A stretch of DNA of 64,000 bases from Streptomyces flaveolus (GTDB lineage Bacteria > Actinomycetota > Actinomycetes > Streptomycetales > Streptomycetaceae): the NCBI RefSeq assembly GCF_014648815.1, contig NZ_BMRV01000013.1:62001-126000 (forward strand), given 5' to 3'. Within the stretch, counting starts at the first letter, position 1. Every line of letters starts with the position of its first letter. Positions 17,637-25,920 of this stretch are shown piece by piece. The notes below the pieces were generated by a model. That model saw nothing but the letters and a program-made list of their open reading frames with translations. It was not told the origin of the DNA and did not search any database. Both the position numbers and the translations under genes were made by a program.

Positions 17637-18755
17637 TTGACCGCCATTGACCCCACCGCCCACCTGACCGCGCAGCAGATCGAGGAGCTCGGCCGCGAAC
17701 TCGACGCGATCCGCGACGAGGTGATCGCCGGCCGAGGTGAGAAGGACGCCGCGTACATCCGCAAGGTCATCTCGGCGCAACGCAAGCTCGAGCTGGTCAG
17801 CAGGGGCGTGCTGCTGTTCTCGATCTTCCCGCCCGCGTGGCTGATCGGCACCGCCGGTCTGTCCGTGGCGAAGATCATGGACAACATGGAGATCGGCCAC
17901 AACATCCTGCACGGCCAGTGGGACTGGATGCGGGATCCGAAGATCCACTCCACGACCTGGGAGTGGGACCACGTCTCGCCGGCCGACCAGTGGAAGCACT
18001 CGCACAACGAGCTGCACCACACGTACACCAACGTGATCGGCAAGGACAACGACCTCGGCTACGGCATCATGCGCGTCGACGAGGACCAGAAGTGGCACCC
18101 CTTCCACCTCGGCCAGCCGCTGTGGAACTTCATCAACGCCTGCTTCTTCGAGTACGGCATCGCCGCGTACGACCTGGAGCTCGGCAAGAACCTGCACAAG
18201 CGCCGCCGCAAGAACCCGGAGTTCCGCGCGCAGGCCAAGGCGGTGGGCCGCAAGATCCGCAAGCAGGTACTCAAGGACTACGTGATCCACCCGCTGCTGT
18301 CGGGGCCGTCGTTCCTCCCCACGCTCGCCGCCACGTTCACCGCGAACCTGGTCCGTAACATCTGGTCCCACTCGGTGATCATGTGCGGGCACTTCCCCGA
18401 GGGCGTACAGGTCTTCGAACGCCGGTCGATCAAGGGCGAGACGCGCGGCCAGTGGTACCTACGCCAGATGATGGGCTCGGCGAACATCAGCGGCAGCAAG
18501 GCCATGCACTTCATGACCGGCAACCTGTCGCACCAGATCGAGCACCACCTGTTCCCGGACCTGCCGAGCAACCGGTACGCCGAGGTCGCGGTGAAGGTGC
18601 GCGCGCTGTTCGAGAAGTACGAGCTGGAGTACGTCACCGGGCCGCTGCCCAAGCAGGTGTTCTCCGCGTGGCGCAAGGTCTTCCGACTCTCGCTGCCGAA
18701 CAAGAAGCCCAAGGTCAATACGCCGGACCGCGAGCAGGAGCTCGTCGCGGCCTGA
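17637..18755 (+). CDS. Membrane acyl-CoA/fatty acid desaturase (DesA3-like)
   Basis: A 372-residue non-heme di-iron desaturase. Three histidine boxes are visible: GHNILH (His88, His92), HSHNELHH (121-128) and HQIEHH near the C-terminal third. These match the stearoyl-CoA delta-9 type of mycobacterial DesA3, and hydrophobic segments around 58-80 and before the third box anchor it in the membrane. The start TTG 17637 has AGGAG 5 bases upstream. A GTG at 17613 in the same frame overlaps the reductase and has no such site. It introduces double bonds into membrane acyl chains, probably in response to the PucR regulator. Confidence 0.92.
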   Translation: MTAIDPTAHLTAQQIEELGRELDAIRDEVIAGRGEKDAAYIRKVISAQRKLELVSRGVLLFSIFPPAWLIGTAGLSVAKIMDNMEIGHNILHGQWDWMRDPKIHSTTWEWDHVSPADQWKHSHNELHHTYTNVIGKDNDLGYGIMRVDEDQKWHPFHLGQPLWNFINACFFEYGIAAYDLELGKNLHKRRRKNPEFRAQAKAVGRKIRKQVLKDYVIHPLLSGPSFLPTLAATFTANLVRNIWSHSVIMCGHFPEGVQVFERRSIKGETRGQWYLRQMMGSANISGSKAMHFMTGNLSHQIEHHLFPDLPSNRYAEVAVKVRALFEKYELEYVTGPLPKQVFSAWRKVFRLSLPNKKPKVNTPDREQELVAA

Positions 18756-19169
18756 TTCCCAGTAATGGCTCCACCTTTCGGTGGTAGCGGCTGCACCGCC
18801 GGGTTCGGTGAGATCCGTCGCGGACGGCGGGCGGCCGCGACGGCAGACCGTACGACACGGGATCCGGGCAGCCCGGTGTCCGGCTGCGCTGCCCGGACGT
18901 ACGCCAGGAGCCCAGCACACAGCCCCGATGAGGTGTTGCAGTGCGCCGACCCGCCAGGGTCGGGCCGGCAGTCAGGTATGTACGCGCACTCGGTGTGCCG
19001 ACGGGCGGACCGAGTGGATGGCATGGGCTGTGACGTGGACTGCCGTAACCGGAGCTCGCCACCCCTGTGTCCGGCCCTGCGCTGCTGTCGAGGTGTGCGC
19101 ATGACGTCAAGTGGGACGGGCGAGTGGCGGGTGAGCCAAGTGGGACAGGAGTCGGACCTTGCTCTCCGT
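18756..19169. other. Region without a recognisable gene
   Basis: No frame has motif or plausible start context. It lies between the desaturase gene and an IS110 relic and is probably decayed mobile DNA. Confidence 0.3.
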
Positions 19170-19400
19170 GGAGGCCGGGACTGCTTGCGGGAGACGCTGT
19201 GCCGGTCGCGGTAGGGGGCGGCAGCCATCGGGTTACTCGCGAACACCTTGCGCTTGCCGCCCGCAGCACAGCCACCAGCAGGCCGTGGGAGGTCTCGATC
19301 ACGACCGGGGCCGGGTTCTCGGCGCTCGCCGTACTCGAACAGTTCCAGCAGTGACGACGCGGGCGCCGAAGCGGTCTCCCAGTCGCGGACCCGCGCGAAT
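19170..19400 (-). pseudogene. IS110-family transposase N-terminal remnant, frameshifted
   Basis: On the minus strand one frame reads SLLELFEYGERRE. A second frame supplies PAPVVIETSHGLLVAVLRAA, and the first frame resumes with KRKVFASNPMAAAPYRDRHS, VSRKQS. Joined in order these are the N-terminal DEDD-type region of IS110 transposases (the IET-GLLV and NPM-A-YR-RHS-S motifs). Two frameshifts and missing ends make it inert. Confidence 0.65.
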
Positions 19401-19452
19401 CCGCGCAGAAGGGGCGCGTTACCTGACCGGCAATCAGGCAGCACGCGGAATG

Positions 19453-19902
19453 TCATCCCTGGATGCTCGCAGGGTGCGCGCCTGTAGTGGCGCGCGACGC
19501 GTGGGGCACGACCACGACTTGTACGTCGTCCTCGTAGATCACACGCCCTGGGTCTGCGGAACGCACGGCCAGGCAATCGATGCCGTGAGCGGCCAGAATC
19601 TCCAGGTAACCAGCCACCCGATCGAGAAGATGCGCTGCTGATGGCTTGAACCACGCCGCGGCGCCAGGGTTGATCTCATCGTCGTAGATGGCGGGGTCAA
19701 CGGTCGATGGGTCGGTGTACGCGGCGTCGTACCATCTGTTGTTGCTGCGGCGGAAGGACTCCTGTTCGTCCGAGAGCCTCCCCTCCCGCGCCAGATTGTT
19801 GACGAGCCCGAAGACGCCGGTGAAGTGGCCTCGGCTGTTGCGGTGAGGCGATTGGAACCGCACGTACTGGACGGCCTCGCTGTCGCTTTCGATCATCCCC
19901 AT
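19453..19902 (-). CDS. Conserved hypothetical protein
   Basis: A 149-residue soluble protein, start ATG 19902. It contains VQYVRFQSPHRNSRGHFTGV near the N-terminus, RWYDAAYTDPSTVDP in the middle and VQVVVVPHA at the C-terminus. I recognise it as the kind of uncharacterised protein found repeatedly in Streptomyces, but no domain function can be assigned. It has no signal peptide or membrane segment. The last 12 or so residues overlap the area where IS110 debris begins, so the C-terminus may have been altered. Confidence 0.6.
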   Translation of the reverse strand: MGMIESDSEAVQYVRFQSPHRNSRGHFTGVFGLVNNLAREGRLSDEQESFRRSNNRWYDAAYTDPSTVDPAIYDDEINPGAAAWFKPSAAHLLDRVAGYLEILAAHGIDCLAVRSADPGRVIYEDDVQVVVVPHASRATTGAHPASIQG

Positions 19903-20297
19903 CGAATCATCTTCCCACCGCTCCGCTCATGGGTGAGGGTGCAGGCGGCAATGTTGGCCGCACCCTCTCCGCCGGCCGACGTGTTCCGTGTCGCCTGGCG
20001 TGCTTCGGTGAGGGCTCGCTGCCTGAGGTGGCGTTGCCGCCGAACAACTAAGTTCCCGACTCGGGCCGGACCTCTTCCAAGGCAGATTCGCGAACTTCAC
20101 CCCGAGCGCGATGACGACCTACGACTTCGCCAACGACCGCGCCCCACTGCTCTTCAGGCCTCGCCCTCGACTGGGCCCCTCCCCCACCCCCGGCGACCTC
20201 GCTCAGCCCTGACCCCGTGGTGGCGCCGAAGGGCCGCGGCGTGGTCCGCGGTGATGCGGGTGACGTGTCGCCGTGCGCGCTTTCTACCATGGCCCGC
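19903..20297. other. Region without a recognisable gene
   Basis: Apart from a 34-codon plus-strand frame (20110-20214, starting MTTYDFANDRAPLLF) that has no ribosome-binding site or known motif, nothing is seen. It presumably holds the promoters of the flanking divergent genes. Confidence 0.3.
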
Positions 20298-21077
20298 ATG
20301 TCCGACACGAGTACTGCTGCCCGCTGGGAGCAGCGCACCCAGGGCCCGCTGCTGGCGTTGGCGGTGCTCTTCGCCGTCGCCTACGCCCTGCCGGTGGTCA
20401 AACCCGACACCCCTCCGACGGTGCTGTCCGCCTGCCACGCCGCGAACTGGGTGGTGTGGGCGGCCTTCGCAGTCGACTACGCCGTACGGCTGTGGCTGAG
20501 CGAGGACCGGCTGCGGTTCGTGCGAAGTCACCCGCTGGCCCTGCTCGCGGTGCTGCTGCCGCTGCTGCAGCCACTCAGGCTGCTGAAGCTGGTGTCCATG
20601 CTGCTGCTCGCGGGGCAGCGGGCACGGTTGGCCTCGCAGGTCAGGGTGACGACGTATGTAGCCGGGTCGTGCCTGGGGCTGCTGGTGTTCGGGGCACTTG
20701 CGGTGCTGGAGGTCGAGCGCGGCAAGCAGGGCGCGTCGATCCAGACGCTGGGCGACGCGGTCTGGTGGGCGTTCACGACGATGACCACGGTCGGGTACGG
20801 CGACATGGCGCCGACGACTGGTCTCGGCCGGCTGCTGGCAGTAGGGCTGATGCTGTCCGGGATCGCGCTGCTCGGTGTGGTCACCGCGAACATCGCGGCC
20901 TGGTTCATCTCCCGCTTCGAAATGGACGACGCGGAGGAGCGGCGGCAGACGGCGGCCATCGAAAGCCTGACGGAGGAGGTACGGGCGCTTCGGGCGGAGG
21001 TGGTCATGCTGCGGGACCAGCAGGGGGCACCGTCCGAACGAAAGAACCCCCCGGCTCCGGCCCCGGCCCGCGACTGA
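20298..21077 (+). CDS. Voltage-gated-type potassium channel protein
   Basis: A 259-residue membrane protein. Hydrophobic segments lie near residues 16-34, 48-66 and 79-104, the last followed by a basic stretch with LRLLKL and GQRARLASQ that resembles an S4 segment. Pore helices sit at about 120-138 and 182-205. The selectivity filter TVGYGD is at residues 164-169. The C-terminal 50 residues are a predicted coiled coil (IESLTEEVRALRAEVVMLRDQ), suiting tetramer assembly. ATG 20298 was chosen; ATG 20289, three codons earlier, is equally possible since neither has a good ribosome-binding site. No regulator is adjacent. Confidence 0.88.
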   Translation: MSDTSTAARWEQRTQGPLLALAVLFAVAYALPVVKPDTPPTVLSACHAANWVVWAAFAVDYAVRLWLSEDRLRFVRSHPLALLAVLLPLLQPLRLLKLVSMLLLAGQRARLASQVRVTTYVAGSCLGLLVFGALAVLEVERGKQGASIQTLGDAVWWAFTTMTTVGYGDMAPTTGLGRLLAVGLMLSGIALLGVVTANIAAWFISRFEMDDAEERRQTAAIESLTEEVRALRAEVVMLRDQQGAPSERKNPPAPAPARD

Positions 21078-21420
21078 GCGTATGGGATCGGGCGGACGCG
21101 GTGCGTGTCGTGGGGGCTCGCCCTGCTGAAGCCCGGCACAAGCCGCTGACCGGGGTCAGGTTCTTCCGACGGTCTGTTGTGCGGCGCCGATGCGACCCGA
21201 ACGGCCAGCAGAACGTTCCCGTTCGGCCGGGCAGCGGCGCCGGGGGCTGCGACGGCCTACTGAAGGCGCTCCGGGGTGGCCGTCCGATCTCGGCGATCTT
21301 CTGCCAGGCCGCCCCGGTTGCGCGGCTGCGCCGGCAAAGGTCATCACTGGGACCGCATCACCGTCCACCGACGGCCACCGTGCCGGCGTTACACCACTGC
21401 CGTGCACCCTGCGGACGCCG
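21078..21420. other. Region without a recognisable gene
   Basis: No supported frame. It joins the channel gene to a MmyB-type regulator remnant. Confidence 0.3.
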
Positions 21421-21640
21421 GGTCAGCAGCGCCACGTAGGCGCCAAGCGCTATCACCACCCCGTCGACGGCGATCTCACCCTCGACCGCGACACCGGGGT
21501 CGGCGCCGACGGCTCCGGTCAACGCCTCATGCTCCTCACCGCAGAACCCGGCACTCCCAGCCACGACGCCCTGGCCATCAGGTACTGGCATGACGCACTC
21601 CGGGCAACGCGGGCAACTGGCAGCGTCGATCATCTGGACG
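21421..21640 (+). pseudogene. C-terminal fragment of an XRE/MmyB-like regulator
   Basis: The plus strand reads GAKRYHHPVDGDLTLDRDTG followed by LMLLTAEPGTPSHDALAI. This is the end of the MmyB-like ligand-binding domain that follows an XRE HTH in many streptomycete regulators (pattern K-R-x-x-H-P-V-x-G-x-L to T-A-E-P-G-S/T). The HTH and most of the MmyB domain are absent and there is no start codon, so it is a relic. Confidence 0.6.
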
Positions 21641-21680
21641 AGACCGACAACGCCGTCGCGGGCGTCCGCTTCTTCTCCGC

Positions 21681-22085
21681 CTATCCGAGTCCACCAAGAC
21701 GGAGGGCGTTCCTCATCTCGCTGAGCTTCGCGGTCGTCGCCGGGGACCACTCCTTCGCCTGCTCACCGAGACGGAGGGCGTTCTCAATCTCGTTGAGTTT
21801 CGCGGAGGACAGAAGGCCCGCTCGCTCGATCAGGTCGTCCCGGGACACGGTGGTCAGCCACGTACAGGGGGTAAAGCCCGGACGCGGCAACGCGAACCGC
21901 AGCACGCCTTCGAAGGGCAGTCCTTCCACGGCGCCTACTGCCACTTCGACGGCCAGACCGGTGATGTCGACACCCGCCCGTGCGACGACCTGCATCACCC
22001 GGATCCCGGACGCGTCGTTTCCCGACAGCAGCACGACCGGCCGCCGCTCGTCGAACTCCACCCACCAGACTTCGCCACGTTGCAT
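21681..22085 (-). CDS. PemK/MazF-type endoribonuclease toxin-like protein
   Basis: A 134-residue protein starting at ATG 22085 with AGGAGG 4 bases upstream. The N-terminus MQRGEVWWVEFDERRPVVLLSG carries the G-E-V-W/I motif of PemK/MazF ribonucleases. The ligand-like TPCTWLTTVSRDDL corresponds to the conserved Thr/Ser region. The C-terminus holds two tandem copies of a helix (LNEIENALRLGE and LSEMRNALRLGG) not found in classical MazF. No antitoxin gene precedes it: upstream is an IS701 relic. It is therefore either a solitary toxin-like protein or one whose partner was lost. Confidence 0.75.
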   Translation of the reverse strand: MQRGEVWWVEFDERRPVVLLSGNDASGIRVMQVVARAGVDITGLAVEVAVGAVEGLPFEGVLRFALPRPGFTPCTWLTTVSRDDLIERAGLLSSAKLNEIENALRLGEQAKEWSPATTAKLSEMRNALRLGGLG

Positions 22086-22175
22086 ATGTCCTCCTGACAC
22101 AGGAACGGCGGGCGGACGCTACGCGAACCCGACGCGCTGTGGCGACGGGTGCGGTCACCCGTTGATCATCGATGT

Positions 22176-22460
22176 GTGAAGACAAACGATCAGGTGGTGG
22201 CCGCAGGTCACAGCGTAGACCCTGCCCGCGGGCAGGAGGCGTTCGAGGGCCTGGTGAGCCGGATAGCGGGAAGGTTCACACGGGTCGAACCCCGGTTCAG
22301 GGTCCGGACGTTGGTGCGCGGACTGCTGTCGGACCTGCCACGCAAGAACAGAGCGGGGACGTGAAGAAGGGCACCGACACGGTCGGCGTCCAGCGCCGGT
22401 ACACCGGTACCGCGGGCAGGATCGAAAATGCCCAGGTCGCCCTCTACCTGGTCGACAAGC
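22176..22460 (+). pseudogene. IS701-family transposase remnant with internal deletion
   Basis: The N-terminal piece reads SVDPARGQEAFEGLVSRIAG, then FTRVEPRFRVRTLVRGLLSD and LPRKN, the start of IS701-type transposases. At about 22350 it jumps, in another frame, to VKKGTDTVGVQRRYTGTAGR, ENAQVALYLVDK, which belongs some 70-100 residues further on in the same family. The C-terminal half is missing. This is an internally deleted and 3'-truncated element. Confidence 0.75.
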
Positions 22461-22512
22461 CACTCTGGCATGAAGATCACGAACTACGCTGGAGCAGTAG
22501 GGATTCGATGGC

Positions 22513-22761
22513 TCACATCTGCTGGACCAGCATCCATGTGACGAGCCCTAAGAAGATCACGCCGACTACCCGGTTCATGGCGTAGCCCTTGCTCGTGGGC
22601 TCGGTAGCGTCGGGGTCTTTCACCCAGCCTCGCTGGAGGCGGCTGTTGGCCTTCCACAGCAACTGAGGGCGTACGACTTGAACAACTCCCATGATCAGGA
22701 AGAAGCACAGGACCAGGACGAATACCGGACTGCCGCCATCACTGTCCGAGGCAGCCTTCAT
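22513..22761 (-). CDS. Small membrane protein, DUF6199-like
   Basis: An 82-residue protein with two hydrophobic helices (PVFVLVLCFFLIMGVVQVV and VVGVIFLGLVTWMLV) joined by a basic loop RPQLLWKANSRLQRGWVKDP. The pattern is that of small integral membrane proteins of the DUF6199 type, function unknown. ATG 22761 is used; ATG 22779 would add six residues. The open frame extends further upstream, but that part has no coding character. It lies next to the IS701 relic. Confidence 0.6.
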   Translation of the reverse strand: MKAASDSDGGSPVFVLVLCFFLIMGVVQVVRPQLLWKANSRLQRGWVKDPDATEPTSKGYAMNRVVGVIFLGLVTWMLVQQM

Positions 22762-22779
22762 TACCGCACCGTGAATCAT

Positions 22780-23184
22780 GATGATTCGGTTGCCCAGGCC
22801 TTGAACCAGGAAACAGACATGCCTGCCCGGGCTTGCGAGACTTCCACTCACGAGGGCACCCCGACGTGGCCAGCCCCGGACCCTCTGCTGCACTCCCGAA
22901 CCGTCCGGCGCCACCGGGCGGCCGATGGTGAGGAGAGGCGAGATCTTTAATTGCTTGCGTTGCCGACGCCGTGCGCTCCGATTGGGTATCAACAGACATG
23001 CCCAACGGTCCCCACGGGTTACCTGACTTAGTTCATTCCGGTGGAGTGAAGGAATCAGAGCGTTGCACCATTGCAGCGCCTCCCTTATCGGGGGCGCCTT
23101 CCCCCTGCCTCCCGACGAACGCCTCATACATCGTGATGCTGGCGCGGCCGGGGCCTGGGCAACTCCGGCGGACGGGTTGGCAGC
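22780..23184. other. Region without a recognisable gene
   Basis: About 400 bp, somewhat lower in GC than the surroundings. No frame with a credible start or motif was found on either strand. Confidence 0.3.
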
Positions 23185-23481
23185 TCAGGCGTGGGCGTGG
23201 CGGTGGGTGCTTGACCGTTTGTGCGGGGCAGCGTGATGCACGGGCCGGCCTGTTGCCGGAACTGCGAGGCGTCGCAGGGACAGGCTCGCTGTGACGAGGA
23301 GAGCAGTGAAGACGGCCAGGAGGAGGACGGACACCCACATCTGCCGGCTCCCGGGCGCCTGCCAGCCGGTCCAGAGGGCTGAGCCCGTCCACAGCAGGAT
23401 GGCCGCAGCGTAGAAGGAGCGGATACGGCGCAGTTGCCGCACGGCCCGCAGGAACTGGATGCGTTCGGTCTTCGGTGCCAT
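23185..23481 (-). CDS. Small two-helix membrane protein, unidentified
   Basis: A 98-residue protein beginning MAPKTERIQFLRAVRQLRRI. Two transmembrane segments follow (FYAAAILLWTGSALWTGW and MWVSVLLLAVFTALLVTAS), and the tail is His-rich and basic. ATG 23481 is the first in-frame start with coding character. It does not resemble a family I can name. A second small two-helix membrane gene of similar layout follows 157 bp upstream on the same strand, so both may belong to one transcript. Confidence 0.55.
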   Translation of the reverse strand: MAPKTERIQFLRAVRQLRRIRSFYAAAILLWTGSALWTGWQAPGSRQMWVSVLLLAVFTALLVTASLSLRRLAVPATGRPVHHAAPHKRSSTHRHAHA

Positions 23482-23637
23482 GCGGCACCGTGTACCCCGA
23501 GGCACGCCGGCCATCGGGTCGCAGGGAATTTTTGTGGAGGGGGCCGGCCGACCACTTGGCCGCCTTCTCGCCGTCCCTCTCGGCTTCCGCACGGTCAGCG
23601 TCCCTGTTCGGTGCTCGTGGTGCCGGGCAGGGGGCGT

Positions 23638-23922
23638 TCAGGTGGGTCGGCGGCCGGTCACGGTCGGCGAAGCCGCGGTCCTCATCCGGGAGAAGGTCAC
23701 AAAGCCATAGGCGGTCATGCCTGTCCACATCACGGTACTGGCCAGCGGCCACCACAGATTCCATCCCTGCTCGCCCCGGATGAGACAGCTGACCCAGTTC
23801 ACCGCCCAGCTGACCGTGAGAACGAGCGCCGCCCACCTGGCCCAGCGCCAGATCCGCATGGTTCCCCGGGCACGGGTCTCCTGCTTGCTCTGCTCACCCC
23901 GCCGGGCTCGTGTGCCATTCAT
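23638..23922 (-). CDS. Small two-helix membrane protein, unidentified
   Basis: A 94-residue protein starting at ATG 23922 behind GGGGAGG. A polar, charged N-terminus (MNGTRARRGEQSKQETRARG) precedes two helices (WARWAALVLTVSWAVNWV and LASTVMWTGMTAYGFVTFS). The function is unknown. It resembles the product of the gene at 23185-23481 in size and topology but not clearly in sequence. Confidence 0.6.
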   Translation of the reverse strand: MNGTRARRGEQSKQETRARGTMRIWRWARWAALVLTVSWAVNWVSCLIRGEQGWNLWWPLASTVMWTGMTAYGFVTFSRMRTAASPTVTGRRPT

Positions 23923-24029
23923 ACCTCCCCGTCTACCCGCTGTCAGGTCTTTTGCTGCGCGGTGGGGGCGCAGCGAAGACGGCACAGGGCGGGCGCGCGG
24001 CTTTGACTCATTCCCTTGCCGGGCTGCGC

Positions 24030-24215
24030 TCAGTCTTCTGGGAGGTGGGCACGAGCCTCGAAGTCGCGCCGCACCGCGGCGCCCTGGTCCTCAACCAGCC
24101 CGTCCTCGTCAGGGAGGTCCAACACCGCGCCGCAGTGGCTGCACAACTTTCCGTCCTCAGCCGGCGTACCGCATGCCTTGCAGAACCGGTTGCCCTTCTC
24201 AGTCTCCTGCGTCAT
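24030..24215 (-). CDS. Small zinc-ribbon protein
   Basis: A 61-residue protein starting at ATG 24215 behind GGAGAG. It has two CxxC knuckles, FCKACGTPAEDG and LCSHCGAVLD, spaced as in rubredoxin-like zinc ribbons, and an acidic C-terminal half. It probably binds one zinc ion and acts by protein or nucleic-acid contact. The gene stands alone upstream of a recombinase relic. Confidence 0.65.
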   Translation of the reverse strand: MTQETEKGNRFCKACGTPAEDGKLCSHCGAVLDLPDEDGLVEDQGAAVRRDFEARAHLPED

Positions 24216-24329
24216 GACTCTCCGGAAGTAGCTCGAAGTGTTGGGATTTCTATGCGAAGTACCCGTGGCTTCGGGTCTGATTCGCGAGACGTTGTGTTTC
24301 ATTTTTTCCCTGCGACAGGCCCTGACCGA

Positions 24330-24640
24330 GCCATCTTCACGGTCTACGAGATGAAGCGGCTCGGCCGCGACGCCACCGAGCTCACCGCCCTCACCGCCCA
24401 CGGCTTGGTCCTGGAGATGCTCGCCGGGTCCCTGCCCGGCATCTACTGACCCACCGGCCCCGGGAAGCTGCTGTTCGCGTTCTTCGCCGCGATGGCGGAG
24501 AACGAGCGGGAGAATATCCGCGAGTCCACGCTCGAAGGGCTCGACATCGCGGCCGAAAGGGCAAGCACGGCGGCCGGCCCCCGGTCATCACCGGCGACAT
24601 GCTGCAAGCCGCGCGGCATGTCCCGCAGCACGCTGGACGA
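24330..24640 (+). pseudogene. Serine recombinase (resolvase) remnant with an internal stop
   Basis: The plus strand reads FTVYEMKRLGRDATELTAL, then TAHGLVLEMLAGSLPGIY, a stop TGA (24447-24449), and in the same frame PTGPGKLLFAFFAAMAENER, ENIRESTLEGLDIAA. These are consecutive parts of the catalytic domain of Tn3-type resolvases/invertases. The N-terminus with the active Ser is missing, a few residues of the E-helix are deleted, and the frame is lost before the HTH. Confidence 0.75.
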
Positions 24641-24915
24641 CCCCGACGCCAAGCAGCAGGTAGCCGAGAACTCCGAGATCGCCGAACTGTGGGACGAGAC
24701 ACCTAGTGGCCCCCAGTGGCGGCGTGGCATCCGGCATCTCAGGGCCGTCCTGGCGCCCGAGGCCGACCCTCAGTAAGCCGCACTCTTGGAGATGTGACAG
24801 GCGCGGGACAGGAGGGACGACGGGCGACGGATGGGCGGGGGTGGTGGAAGCGCGGCCCGGAGGCCGGCAGGGGCGCGGGACGGCGGGCCGGGCGCGCGGG
24901 CTCCCACCGCAGCAT

Positions 24916-25090
24916 GGAGCTACTCCCGCGGGTGCGGGTGCGGGGACACGTCGCGCAGGACCGCGTGGGCCCGGACTGCAAGATGCCCCCGACGAGACGA
25001 CGGAACCCCCGCGGGCGCGGGGACGACTAGAGGCGTCCAAACTCGTGCCCAGGTCGGTGGAGCCACCCCGCGGGAGTGGGGCGCTCATCG
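24916..25090 (+). repeat. Three degenerate GC-palindromic repeats, possible CRISPR relic
   Basis: Three segments share a CCCGCGGG core with flanking purine-rich GGA(G/A)C: 24916-24949 (GGAGCTACTCCCGCGGGTGC), 25002-25030 (GGAACCCCCGCGGGCGCGGG) and 25059-25088 (GGAGCCACCCCGCGGGAGTG). The second and third cores are 59 bp apart, close to the 61-bp period of type I-E arrays. The first and second are 83 bp apart. The repeats resemble streptomycete I-E repeats (CCCCGCG-N-GCGGGG) but are not identical, and no cas gene is in the window. The first copy also carries an internal duplication (GCGGGTGCGGGTGCGGGG). Confidence 0.35.
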
Positions 25091-25116
25091 GGGTGGGCGC
25101 CACCTTGGGTCTAGGG

Positions 25117-25617
25117 TCAGCAGGACTCGGCGAGTTTCACCGAGTAGATCGCGACGCGCAGCACGTCCGTGGCGCCGGGCTGTGGGTCCTGGCGGCACAC
25201 CTTCCAGTTGCTGTTGTTGATGATGAAGGTGCTGCCGGGACTGATCGACTCCTCGTTGACCAGGAAGCCCTTGCTGTGCAACTGACGCATCGCCTCAGCG
25301 TGGTTCATGCCGACGACGTCAGGCACTGGTTCCACTTCCCTCTTGACCTCCGATGCGTCCTCGGCCGGCTTCTCCGCCGTCGGGGTGGGCTCGGTGAGCG
25401 GGGCGACTGACTCCTTCACAGGCGCGGCCGGGGTGGCCGTCTCAGTGACGGTGACGGCGGGCTGCGGCTTCGCGTCCGTGCTGGTGTCGTCCTGGCCCGC
25501 GTTCGCGGCGGCGCCGATCACGGCGACCACGGCGACACCGATCCAGAACCCCGTGCGCTTGTACAGGGGCTTCTTCGCGGGCTTCTTGTCCTGCGGCGGG
25601 ACATACAGGCTGTTCAT
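25117..25617 (-). CDS. Membrane-anchored protein with a PASTA-like extracellular domain
   Basis: A 166-residue protein starting at ATG 25617 behind GAGGGA. A short basic cytoplasmic tail precedes one transmembrane helix (FWIGVAVVAVIGAAANAG). A Thr/Pro/Ala-rich linker of some 45 residues follows, then PVPDVVGMNHAEAMRQLHSK and GFLVNEESIS, which match the start of a PASTA domain (P-D-V-x-G-M, A-x-x-x-L). Its Cys140 in WKVCRQDPQPGA and a terminal Cys could form a disulfide. PASTA modules bind cell-wall muropeptides, and this one lacks a kinase domain. Downstream lies a broken Excalibur protein, another cell-surface type. Confidence 0.75.
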   Translation of the reverse strand: MNSLYVPPQDKKPAKKPLYKRTGFWIGVAVVAVIGAAANAGQDDTSTDAKPQPAVTVTETATPAAPVKESVAPLTEPTPTAEKPAEDASEVKREVEPVPDVVGMNHAEAMRQLHSKGFLVNEESISPGSTFIINNSNWKVCRQDPQPGATDVLRVAIYSVKLAESC

Positions 25618-25671
25618 GATGGTCCCTCAAATGTGTTGGGGGGAAGGAAGAATGAGGCGGCGGTGCAGGGC

Positions 25672-25912
25672 TCAGCCCCAGTCACAGCTGGAGCCGTCGG
25701 TGTCGTGGTCGAGGTGCGCGCCGTAGCCGGGCTGGCCTTCGACAGACGCGGTCCCCCAGGCTCGGGCGACGGTGCGGTTCTCGTAGTAAGAACTGCCGGA
25801 CGTGGGGTTCGGGTGTCGCCGCAGTCGTAGGCGTCGCTGTCGTCGTGGGACCTCCCCGGTCGGTCTCCGCCACGGTCGGCCGGTGGGCCGAGCGCGTCTT
25901 GGTGACCGCCAC
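25672..25912 (-). pseudogene. Excalibur-domain protein disrupted by a frameshift
   Basis: The minus strand starts MAVTKTRSAHRPTVAETDRG with a Thr/Pro-rich stretch in one frame. After about base 25800 the coding character moves to a second frame that reads SGSSYYENRTVARAWGTASV, then GQPGYGAHLDHDTDGSSCDW and stops at 25672-25674. The second part is an Excalibur calcium-binding domain (Y-x-N-C-x-x-V, P-G-Y-x-x-H-L-D-x-D-x-D-G-x-x-C), although the first Cys is replaced by Arg. A one-base slip separates the two parts. It is either a pseudogene or a sequencing error. Confidence 0.6.
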
Positions 25913-25920
25913 CTGATCAG

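Noticed and set aside
18278..19654. 458-codon minus-strand frame
   Set aside because: It crosses the desaturase gene end in antisense and joins it to IS110 debris; only the short IS110 part has protein character.
20110..20214. 34-codon frame beginning MTTYDFANDRAP
   Set aside because: No ribosome-binding site, no family match and no conservation evidence available.
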